From the NCBI GenBank assembly GCA_021772155.1, contig JADYXS010000095.1:1-38119 (forward strand): 38,119 nucleotides of DNA, in the 5' to 3' direction. The notes below the pieces were generated by a model, which saw only the letters and a list, made by a program, of their open reading frames with translations, did not search any database and was not told the origin of the DNA. The DNA is from Candidatus Obscuribacter sp. (GTDB lineage: Bacteria > Cyanobacteriota > Vampirovibrionia > Obscuribacterales > Obscuribacteraceae). The position numbers were made by a program, and so were the translations under genes. Shown here one piece after another: positions 25,059-32,307 of this stretch; positions within the stretch are counted from its first letter, which is position 1; each line of letters starts with the position of its first letter.

Positions 25059-25706
25059 ATGTTTGACTATCAAGCAGGCGAAAAATACAAACTGACACTG
25101 ATCATGGTTGGCGTGGCGGGATTGCTGGCGGGAATTTTTCTCTCTCTATTGCTCATGCCGACCGAGTCTCCGGCTTCCGCCCGGAAAAACCGTGCCGCCA
25201 TGACTCCCTCGATGACCGATCCTGATGTTACAGGTGGAAGAGGTCCTTCCAATTATGGTGCTTCACAACAAGCGATGTCCCAAATGGGAGGACAACAGCA
25301 ACCGGCCCCGCAACTGGTTGACCGCGGTGCAGCTCGAGTATTTATGGATAGCTGGTTGCCCAGAGTTTGGGACCTGGGTGCAGCATCTGCCATGCAATCG
25401 CAAGAAGGTGCAATCAGCGCGATGACACCAAGTTGTGCCGGTGCGTACCGTCAAAATATTTGGACCGCTACGCTTGCTAAGCAAGTGCAAGAGTCCGGAC
25501 TGAGAAGCCAGTTTCAACCACAGGCTGTCGATGTAAGTGAAAACCTTCAAGATGGCTCGGTGATTGTGAAGGTTAAGGGTGTGCAGGTCTTGAGCGCAGC
25601 TTCTGGACAACAGAAATCTCGCCAGATCAACGTTGAATACATGATGATTCAAACGCCGGAAGGCATGAAGATTGCCGGTATCAGCGAAGGTGGACAGGCA
25701 CGGTAA
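25059..25706 (+). CDS. VirB8-like bitopic membrane protein of the T4SS operon
   Basis: A 215-residue protein with one N-terminal membrane helix (about 12-33, LTLIMVGVAGLLAGIFLSLL), a Gln/Pro-rich linker (about 40-88), and a periplasmic domain of about 120 residues with alternating helix and strand pattern: VFMDSWLPRVWDLG, then VIVKVKGVQVLSA and INVEYMMIQTPEGMKIAGI. A small NTF2-like domain on one membrane helix is the build of VirB8/TraE/TcpC, which organise the inner-membrane complex. The gene has AAGGA upstream and lies between the VirB4 and VirD4-type genes. The VirB8 call rests on architecture and context, not on a clear sequence match. Confidence 0.55.
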   Translation: MFDYQAGEKYKLTLIMVGVAGLLAGIFLSLLLMPTESPASARKNRAAMTPSMTDPDVTGGRGPSNYGASQQAMSQMGGQQQPAPQLVDRGAARVFMDSWLPRVWDLGAASAMQSQEGAISAMTPSCAGAYRQNIWTATLAKQVQESGLRSQFQPQAVDVSENLQDGSVIVKVKGVQVLSAASGQQKSRQINVEYMMIQTPEGMKIAGISEGGQAR

Positions 25707-25765
25707 TCCCTGGTGGTGCACGACGGTGCGCTTCCAGAAAGAGAAGATAGGTCGAGGAGCAGAAA

Positions 25766-28700
25766 ATGCCTTATAGAGCCCAGATTGATGATCGCGGAGT
25801 AGTGACTCGGTACAAGGATACCGACACTGGCGAAATCGTCTCTGCCAAGGAATACGAGCGCCGGATAATGACGCAGCAAGGCGGCTCTACCTATCCTGTG
25901 CCGAACCAACATTTGCCGCAAATGCAGGCCATGCCGCCGGTATCGAGCGGACAAGTTTCCGGTGACGGCTTCCATCCCTACAGTCAGGGTGTAGCCCCGC
26001 TTGCTCTCCCTCCGCAACAGCAGCAGTATCAGCAACAACAACAGCAGCAGGTCGCTCCGCCACCACCATCGATGCCTTCTAACTACGGTCAAAATCCGGC
26101 GATGGCGCAACAACAGCCCATGCAAGCTCCTCCCGTGGCTCCGAGCGCCGGCGTGCCTTCATTGACCGGTGACAATCCGCTAGTTCAACCCGGCGCACAA
26201 ATGCTTTCCGGTGCGTCGGCCACTTCAAGCCCTCCTGGTCTGGCTAGTCAGCCTGGTATGCCTGTTGAGCCGGCAATCCCTGGAGCGGGCATGCCGCCAA
26301 CGGCCGGCGTTCCGATGCAAGGCAAAACTCTCCGTATGGAAGGCGTTCCGCAGCACACTAACACCTCCTCAGTGGGCTACCGCACACACGGCTTCTTGGA
26401 CGCAACTTCAATTGCCATTCTGCTTCCGACTCTTGTACTTCTAGCGTTAATCATCGCTGCTGCCCACAAGAAACGCCTCTTCCCGTGGCAAACAATCAGA
26501 ACATTCAACCCACCATCAGGCATGATGACACCGCGCGACTACGAACGCTCCTTCGTTTGTCCGCCTAACTTGCGCCGTCATGGTCGCCTTGGAAAACGTA
26601 ATCCACAGGCTGCCTGGAGCGATCAAGATGGTATCGTTCTGCCGTTCGGATTTCTGGCTAGAACGCACTTGCCCATCACCATTCCGCTCGGTCGTCTACC
26701 GAACAAAAACATGTTCATCGTAGCTCCATCAGGTTCAGGTAAAACGACTCTGATGCGCGCCGTCATTAAAGCGTTGCTGGCTAAGCCTTGCGTAATCATC
26801 GCCTTGGAAGCTAAAGCCAACGATCCGAGCCTTGACGAGAAGAAAGAAAGTTTCAAATGGAGCTTGCTACCCGAAGCGATGCATGCTGGATTTGATCCTC
26901 TGTACTTCAACCCGTTAGATACCGAATCCATTCACTGGAATCCATTAGATCTCGACCCGGTTGTATTTGCCTCTTCCATCGTTCAGGACGTAAACTCCCT
27001 TCCTCCGGAAGAGCAGCACTGGGCAGAACGTGACCATGGTTACATCAACGGACTTGCTACGTTGCTGACGTGGGGCGCCGTAATGGTGGCCGGCGAAGAT
27101 GAGAATGGTCAGGTTGCTGAAGTTGTACCTTTGCCGCGCAACCCGCGTGGTTTGATGCGCCTGGTCAACAATCGCAGAAATATCGTTGAGTCTCTGCGTC
27201 GTCTCAAAAACAATCCGGACGTCAACCCTGGTGAGTTGAATGAACTGACGCAAACACTGAGTTCGATCATCAGAACGGACAGCGACTGGGACAAGAACAT
27301 TCAGGGCGTTCGCGGTCGCCTAAGAATGTTCAAGAATCCTAACGTGCTGCGTTGCACGGAAGCCAGCAATATCGACATACGTGCTGCTATGCACAAGCCC
27401 ACCGTCTTGATCTTCGGTGCACCGGCATCGATGGGTCCCGATGCTGAGTCTCTGGCATCTTGCTTCGTCTATCAACTGCAACAAGCGTTGCACACCAGAT
27501 ACGGTACGAACAGCGTGCTCCCTTTGTTTGCGTTCTTCGATGAATATCAAACTTTGAACATGGACATTGCCGGTAGACTATCTGCTATCGTCCGTGGTGC
27601 CAACGGCGGTCTTACCGTCATTCTGCAGAACATCTCCCAAATCGCCAAAGATAGCTCGCCCAATGGTAGCCCAGAGTTGAAGACAATCTTCTCCAACTCA
27701 GCGGTCCGTGTTTGCTTGCACAACGCAGACGAAACGACAGCTAAGTTCTTCTCGGATGAAATTGGCAAACACGCCATTATTGTTCCGGGCGTGTCAGATC
27801 ACTACGATTCCAATGGCTTCGGTATCTTCCCGACCAGTTGGAACCGGATCCACTCTCAACAGGTTGTAGCTAGAGTTGATTCGGACTCGATCAAACGGAT
27901 GGAGAAGCACCATGCTCTGGTGTATCTGTCTCCAGCTGGAGATCCGGAATTCGGCGAACTCAAGCCGTTTATGTGTGACTTGAGAGGCATTGAAGAGATC
28001 GCCAGACTCCACTTGCTCCACAACGTCAATGCGCGAAATGATGCTTCCGGCATGATTGATGAACATGGCGGTGGACAGCCTGGTGTTCCGGGATTGCCGC
28101 CTGGCGTGGTGCCTCAGGGCGCAGCTGCTTTGACCGGGCGTGCACAGCAAGCGATTGCTGCGTTTGCTGGACCGAAGGCTGGTGAAGCTTTAGCTGCCAT
28201 GGCTAATGGTGTCGCCGCAGCTGTAGGACCAGGAGCCGCAGCGGCTACGCCGGCAATAACCGGTGCCGGTATTGCAGCAATCGGTGCTGCTGCCGCGGCG
28301 TCGATGATGGGTCGTCCTCCGTTCCCCGGATCAGCCGGACCGGGCGGTGGCGCGCCGACAGGACCGCTGACTGCTCCTCAGCCGGCGGTGGCTGCTGCAA
28401 TGCCACAGCCGAATAACGGTGCGCCGAGCAACGGCGTTCCAAGTAGCGATCGTCTTTGCGTTAAGTGCAACAAGTGGCCAGGCAAAGGTCGCTTCTGCAT
28501 CGAGTGCGGTGCCTTCTGCGGACCAGGACCACAGACTGGAGCTCCCACCGGACAGCCTGTTCAAGCAGCGGCCCCGACAGGACCAATTGCACCTGCTCCA
28601 GCTGGCTATGGTAATCAAATACCGCCAGCTCCGGGCGGACAGCGGCAGCCGGTCACAAACTTGCATGGCGACATGGCGAAGTACGGCGTACCTGCTCAAG

Positions 28701-28891
28701 CCGTACAACAACAGCCACAGCAACAACTACAGCAACAACCACAACTACAGCAACAACCACAACTACAGCAACAACCACAACTACAGCAACAACCACAACA
28801 ACAAATACAACAGCAGCAGCAACAACCACAGCAACCCGGTCAGCAACCGATGCCGCGCCCACAACAACGAGGCAATAGCATCGAGTTCTAA
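25766..28891 (+). CDS. VirD4/TraD-type coupling ATPase with zinc ribbon and Gln-rich tail
   Basis: A 1041-residue type IV coupling protein. Order of parts: a Pro/Gln-rich soluble N-terminus (1-205); a single membrane helix (about 212-231, SIAILLPTLVLLALIIAAAH); the motor domain with Walker A APSGSGKT (about 319-326) and Walker B LFAFFDEYQTLN (about 587-598); the TraG/TraD-like segment GGLTVILQNISQIAKD; an Ala/Gly/Pro-rich linker; a four-Cys zinc ribbon CVKC...CIEC (about 898-914); and a Gln-rich tail with QLQQQP repeats. GAGGAG lies seven bases before the ATG. Coupling proteins recognise substrate and feed it to the channel. The long N-terminus, extra zinc ribbon and glutamine tail are unusual and may be substrate- or partner-binding parts. 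The gene's stop abuts an oxidoreductase relic. Confidence 0.9.
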   Translation: MPYRAQIDDRGVVTRYKDTDTGEIVSAKEYERRIMTQQGGSTYPVPNQHLPQMQAMPPVSSGQVSGDGFHPYSQGVAPLALPPQQQQYQQQQQQQVAPPPPSMPSNYGQNPAMAQQQPMQAPPVAPSAGVPSLTGDNPLVQPGAQMLSGASATSSPPGLASQPGMPVEPAIPGAGMPPTAGVPMQGKTLRMEGVPQHTNTSSVGYRTHGFLDATSIAILLPTLVLLALIIAAAHKKRLFPWQTIRTFNPPSGMMTPRDYERSFVCPPNLRRHGRLGKRNPQAAWSDQDGIVLPFGFLARTHLPITIPLGRLPNKNMFIVAPSGSGKTTLMRAVIKALLAKPCVIIALEAKANDPSLDEKKESFKWSLLPEAMHAGFDPLYFNPLDTESIHWNPLDLDPVVFASSIVQDVNSLPPEEQHWAERDHGYINGLATLLTWGAVMVAGEDENGQVAEVVPLPRNPRGLMRLVNNRRNIVESLRRLKNNPDVNPGELNELTQTLSSIIRTDSDWDKNIQGVRGRLRMFKNPNVLRCTEASNIDIRAAMHKPTVLIFGAPASMGPDAESLASCFVYQLQQALHTRYGTNSVLPLFAFFDEYQTLNMDIAGRLSAIVRGANGGLTVILQNISQIAKDSSPNGSPELKTIFSNSAVRVCLHNADETTAKFFSDEIGKHAIIVPGVSDHYDSNGFGIFPTSWNRIHSQQVVARVDSDSIKRMEKHHALVYLSPAGDPEFGELKPFMCDLRGIEEIARLHLLHNVNARNDASGMIDEHGGGQPGVPGLPPGVVPQGAAALTGRAQQAIAAFAGPKAGEALAAMANGVAAAVGPGAAAATPAITGAGIAAIGAAAAASMMGRPPFPGSAGPGGGAPTGPLTAPQPAVAAAMPQPNNGAPSNGVPSSDRLCVKCNKWPGKGRFCIECGAFCGPGPQTGAPTGQPVQAAAPTGPIAPAPAGYGNQIPPAPGGQRQPVTNLHGDMAKYGVPAQAVQQQPQQQLQQQPQLQQQPQLQQQPQLQQQPQQQIQQQQQQPQQPGQQPMPRPQQRGNSIEF
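28724..28795 (+). repeat. 18-bp in-frame tandem repeat, 4 copies (QLQQQP)
   Basis: Four exact units of CAACTACAGCAACAACCA begin at 28724, 28742, 28760 and 28778. They encode QLQQQP in the glutamine-rich tail of the coupling ATPase and are flanked by further CAA/CAG runs. Confidence 0.95.
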
Positions 28892-29165
28892 CCAGTAATC
28901 ATCGCTTCGGAAATGCGCGACATTTTGAAGTAGTATCTGCTGCTGCGGCTACCGGTATTCACATCGTCGGCGAGAAGCCGGTTGGCATCAGCCATGAGCA
29001 ACTGGAGCAAATGCGGGTGTGTTTGGTGAACGCGAGCAATCAGGCGGTGGTGCTATCGTCGATCGTACGGTGCATGCTGCAGATGCAATTCGTCTGTTGA
29101 CCGGTGATGAGTTCAGTTCTGTGCGTGCATTTAGAGGAAAAATCTGCGAAGTGAGTTGTCCGTGA
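28892..29165 (+). pseudogene. Broken Gfo/Idh/MocA-family oxidoreductase remnant
   Basis: Directly after the coupling-protein stop, one frame reads TSNHRFGNARHFEVVSAAAA followed by TGIHIVGEKPVGISHEQLEQ. This is the NAD-binding-domain end of the Gfo/Idh/MocA family, including the conserved EKP. From about 29019 a different frame reads SGGGAIVDRTVHAADAIRLL then TGDEFSSVRAF, which matches the family's C-terminal domain (GGGxxxDxxxH). The residues that should lie between are missing, so the gene has lost its 5' end and an internal piece and has shifted frame. The second frame stops at 29163-29165. The relic marks a deletion or insertion junction at the edge of the T4SS operon. Confidence 0.85.
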
Positions 29166-29297
29166 AAGGCAATGCTTTCATTTCCGGAAAAATGGTGCGG
29201 TCCGATATGTCCCGTAAAAAAGCGCGAAAATGAGGGCTATTTCCCGTCACGCGAATGACGACGAAATACGTCCAAAAAAATTGCGTCGGTGGATACT

Positions 29298-29480
29298 TTA
29301 GTGCTGCGCTTCCGGAAGCATAATCGCGAGCCAATGCACGCTGCAGCTTTGCTCGAAGTTTCCGCACACGCAGCGGTACATGGGACCGGGTGTTTTCGTG
29401 TGTGACTCATGGCGTGTAATCAGATGGAGATTGGTGGCCATGGCTTCTTTGACTGCGGATTTTTTCCGTGCTGTCTTCAT
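29298..29480 (-). CDS. Small basic protein, 60 residues, unknown
   Basis: A minus-strand frame from ATG 29480 with a good ribosome site (GAGGA, about six bases upstream). The product begins MKTARKKSAVKEAMATNLHL and has His and Cys clusters (HESH, CVCG, SCSVHW) that could bind a metal, though spacing fits no family I know. The antisense frame is also open for a similar length, so coding status is not certain. It is the only plausible intact gene in the 28892-29757 junction. Confidence 0.4.
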   Translation of the reverse strand: MKTARKKSAVKEAMATNLHLITRHESHTKTPGPMYRCVCGNFEQSCSVHWLAIMLPEAQH

Positions 29481-29793
29481 GCTTTTCCTCAGTTGACTCG
29501 CAATGCTGGCCGGTTAAATTCGGTCTACATGCGGATGAAAAGTTTGCGATGCAATCATGTCACCTTAAGTGATGCCAAGAGGTGGTGTCAATGGGACTTT
29601 GACCACGGAGGTCGCAGGAATTGGGGCCTGTCGGAGGCCGGTCGCAGTTGCCGGGTCATAGCTCGCTTTGAACATGCTGTGAATCTTGTGCAACACCGCA
29701 AAATCAAATAACTGAAAGCCTATTTCCCTATTTCCAGAAACGCGTACAATCGTATTATTGGGGTACTATAACGGCAACCTGGAATCCGACGTG
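29481..29793. other. Gene-poor stretch before the replication-relaxation gene
   Basis: I see no convincing gene here. An open plus-strand frame runs through 29409-29711 but its product is low in hydrophobic pattern, rich in Cys and Arg, and lacks a ribosome site. The last 80 bases are AT-richer (for example TATTATTGGGGTACTATAAC, 29752-29771) and probably carry the promoter of the next gene, but no clear -35/-10 pair could be fixed. Confidence 0.4.
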
Positions 29794-30612
29794 ATGGAAC
29801 GAAATTTAAGAAGCAAGGTCAAGCGGCGCAACCTGATTCTCATGGAGCGTGACGTTTGGGCGCTGGTCCAACTTTATCTCCACAGGACCGTGAGTTCCAG
29901 CCAGCTGGCAATCCTTTGTTTTCCTGATATCAGTTATGAGACGGCGCGCAAGCGACTAAGGCGATTGCAGCAGGCAGGATACACAGGAGCTTCTTCCAGC
30001 GGCCGAATGGAAGGGCGCGGGCGCCCGGAATTGATCTATTTTCTTACTGCGGCAGGAGCCAAGGCGCTGGAACAGCACCGAGGCATTTCTTGGGAGACTA
30101 TCCCGACCGGCCCGGCACACACATACCACAAGGAACACTTTCTGCGGCTTGTTGATGTGCGCTTAGCGATGGAGGATGCCGCTCGACAAAGCATCATCGG
30201 CGATCTTGAATGGACTACGGGGCGCGAGTTCTGGAAAGAACTTTCTGGGGACGTAGACGCTATCGATGAGCGCGCCGATGCCACAGCCGGGTTTCGCTAT
30301 CCGGGAATGGATTTGTTGAAAGTGCTGATTGAAATTGACACCGGCAATTTTCGCCAGACTCGGCATTGGGAGCCAAAGATCAAAGCTTTTTTGAAAGCTG
30401 GTTTCCCGATATGGGTGGTCACTGGAAGCACAACTCGAATACTTACATTGAGAAAATGGACTGCGCCGCTTCTGGACGAAGCTGGCGTAGGCCCAGGCAA
30501 ATGCGTGTTCGCCGTTTACGATGAGATAGTGGAAAAAGGAATCTTTGGCTCCGTTTGGTATCGCACTGATGGGTCCATAACCAATCTGCGGCCAAAGCTG
30601 GCTGGAATTTAA
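29794..30612 (+). CDS. Replication-relaxation (Replic_Relax/MobC-like) family protein
   Basis: About 272 residues from ATG 29794 (MERNLRSKVKRRNLILMERD); a TTG at 29758 would add 12. The N-terminus is a winged-helix-like unit: LMERDVWALVQLYLHRTVSS, SQLAILCF, ARKRLRRLQQAGY, then the wing and FLTAAGAKALEQH. A second domain follows with HKEHFLRLVDVRLAMEDAAR and LLKVLIEIDTGN, which looks like the nuclease-like C-domain seen in plasmid Replic_Relax proteins. Such proteins accompany mobilisation and plasmid replication genes. Here it lies just beyond a T4SS operon, but no relaxase is in the window. The next gene starts 3 bases after its stop. A role in DNA processing or regulation of the element is inferred. 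Confidence 0.75.
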   Translation: MERNLRSKVKRRNLILMERDVWALVQLYLHRTVSSSQLAILCFPDISYETARKRLRRLQQAGYTGASSSGRMEGRGRPELIYFLTAAGAKALEQHRGISWETIPTGPAHTYHKEHFLRLVDVRLAMEDAARQSIIGDLEWTTGREFWKELSGDVDAIDERADATAGFRYPGMDLLKVLIEIDTGNFRQTRHWEPKIKAFLKAGFPIWVVTGSTTRILTLRKWTAPLLDEAGVGPGKCVFAVYDEIVEKGIFGSVWYRTDGSITNLRPKLAGI

Positions 30613-30615
30613 ATC

Positions 30616-31083
30616 ATGAAAGTATTCGCTATCTTCGCTGCATTGTTGCTTTGGCTAAGTGGCGGGGCCGCGTTTGCACAAGAGGTTGCCGCCGGTTATG
30701 TGCCATGGGGTGTGGATGAATATGAGTTCTTCGGACTGAGTAAGACCCAGTTGACGAGCCAGTTCAAAGGAAAACTACGCTTTTCTGCGGATTTCGAGCG
30801 CGCTTCCTTCGGACCGGTTGAAGCCTGCCATACCTATGATGGAGCGACATTTAAGTTGGGCTATGGCGCCGGCAAAGTCACAGCCGTGCAGAGAATTTTT
30901 GTCGGTTGTAACGAGACGTCGTATGGTCCAGCTTTTGAGACGAAAGAAGCAGCCTTGAAGTTTGCCATTCTTGGACTGTCCAAGCTTGCCAATCGAGGTG
31001 CACTTAAAGGGCACGAGCTCAACAAGCTGGTAGGCGCGCGTAAGCAATTAGCTGCAATCCAAGCTGTCAATCGTCCGCATTGA
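30616..31083 (+). CDS. Secreted protein of unknown function
   Basis: A 155-residue protein with a clear signal peptide (MKVFAIFAALLLWLSGGAAFA, cleavage expected after Ala21). The mature part has VDEYEFFGLSKTQLTSQFKG, a pattern like the start of small periplasmic SmpA/BamE-type domains, and two Cys (EACHTY and VGCNET) that could form a disulfide. No family is assigned. Three bases separate it from the replication-relaxation gene, so the two are cotranscribed. The 160 bases after it, up to 31243, hold no visible gene. Confidence 0.75.
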   Translation: MKVFAIFAALLLWLSGGAAFAQEVAAGYVPWGVDEYEFFGLSKTQLTSQFKGKLRFSADFERASFGPVEACHTYDGATFKLGYGAGKVTAVQRIFVGCNETSYGPAFETKEAALKFAILGLSKLANRGALKGHELNKLVGARKQLAAIQAVNRPH

Positions 31084-31243
31084 AGCAGGTGCCTCGGTTC
31101 AGTACGTGGCGCGATCCGTATTTGCGGCACTGGCTATAAGGCTTCCGTGGCACGGACAGTCCAATTAACAATCAGAGTAATTACTGCAGGGTATACATGC
31201 AGAATTAGAATCCACCAGTGACAGTCGACGAGGATTAAGTTGC

Positions 31244-32194
31244 ATGTTCCACTTCTTCGCCTGCCCATTGCTGATTGCTGCTCTCATTTTTGTCTTAGTG
31301 CCTGCCGCCTGGGCACAACAAAGCACTGGCACACCGACGACCCCGGTTGAGCTCTCGATGGAATACGAGTTCGATGAAGCATTAGCTAAGGCCCGCCAAC
31401 GGAATCAGCCATTGCTCGCCATCATTACGCATCCCAGCTCACCAGGATGCGCGTTGTTGTTCGACAAGATACTGAGCGACAGTGCCGTGCAGTCATTTCT
31501 CAAAGACAACTTTGTTGTGCTGGACTTGCCGGCCAATAGCCGCAGGGCCGCGAAGCTCCATAGCGACCTGGCGCTGGGAGGCCTGCCTGCATTCGTTGTT
31601 TTTGACGACCTCGGAAGTCCTAATGGCAAACAATGCGGAATGCCAAACAATCCGCCCGGATTCATAGATGCCATGCGACTACTCAAACAAGGAGGTGCCA
31701 GCATAGTTTCTAGCGAAACCGGCGCCGTGTCCAAGAATCCAAATTACCATCGGGGCAACGAATTAAGTCACAAAGGCGATTTCGATGGAGCAATACAGAG
31801 TTTTAGCCAGGCAGTATCAGAAGAACCGACTTGTTGGGAGGCCTATAACAACCGCGGCATTGTCTATTACAACCGCAAGGATTATGACAAGGCCCTGGCT
31901 GATTTTACCGAGGTAATCAAACTCAATCCTAAACTTTCGGCTGCATACATCAATCGAGGTAATATCCTTGATGACACCGGCAAGCAACCCGAGGCCATTG
32001 TGGCGTACTCGAAGGCTGTAGAACTTGATCCTACCGAACCTGAAGGATACTTCAATCGAGCAATTGCCGAGAAGCACCTTGGTCAAATAGATCAGGCTCG
32101 CTCTGATCTGTTGACTGCAAGCAAGCTTTACAGAAAGCGAAACGACATTGTTCACGCCACGGAAGCAGAGATGCAATTGAATAGCCTGAAGTGA
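31244..32194 (+). CDS. Secreted thioredoxin-fold/TPR protein lacking the CxxC motif
   Basis: A 316-residue exported protein. The signal peptide ends near AAWA-QQ (residue 24). Residues about 40-150 follow a thioredoxin-like fold (AKARQRNQPLLAIITHPSSP, then VVLDL and the cis-Pro loop GGLPAFVVFDD). The active site reads PSSPGC, so only one Cys of the usual CxxC is present and disulfide exchange is doubtful. Residues about 165-300 carry three to four TPRs (EAYNNRGIVYYNRKDYDKAL, SAAYINRGNILDDTGKQPEA, PEGYFNRAIAEKHLGQIDQA). It may be a periplasmic scaffold or assembly factor. The kinase downstream also has an outer TPR domain, so an interaction is possible but unproven. Confidence 0.85.
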   Translation: MFHFFACPLLIAALIFVLVPAAWAQQSTGTPTTPVELSMEYEFDEALAKARQRNQPLLAIITHPSSPGCALLFDKILSDSAVQSFLKDNFVVLDLPANSRRAAKLHSDLALGGLPAFVVFDDLGSPNGKQCGMPNNPPGFIDAMRLLKQGGASIVSSETGAVSKNPNYHRGNELSHKGDFDGAIQSFSQAVSEEPTCWEAYNNRGIVYYNRKDYDKALADFTEVIKLNPKLSAAYINRGNILDDTGKQPEAIVAYSKAVELDPTEPEGYFNRAIAEKHLGQIDQARSDLLTASKLYRKRNDIVHATEAEMQLNSLK

Positions 32195-32199
32195 TGTTC

Positions 32200-32230
32200 T
32201 GCCCGCCGGATTGCTGTTTCCAAGCGGGCA
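32200..32230 (+). terminator. Hairpin after the thioredoxin/TPR gene
   Basis: TGCCCGC (32200-32206) pairs with GCGGGCA (32224-32230) across a 17-base loop, starting five bases after the stop codon. There is only a short TCTT after it, so as a terminator it is weak. Confidence 0.3.
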
Positions 32231-32307
32231 TCTTCGGTCTGATGCATAGATTGGTTGGGCATATTGGACATGTGCCGCCTAGTGCGGTGTCGTGAAATGG
32301 TCAGCCG

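Noticed and set aside
28724..28795. CRISPR-like array
   Set aside because: The units are 18-base head-to-tail coding repeats without spacers.
29131..29367. Minus-strand 78-codon open frame
   Set aside because: It overlaps both the small gene at 29298-29480 and the end of the oxidoreductase relic, has no clear ribosome site, and its product shows no family pattern.
29409..29711. Plus-strand 100-codon open frame
   Set aside because: It is antisense to the better-supported 29298-29480 frame, has no ribosome site, and the product is an unusual Cys/Arg-rich mix.
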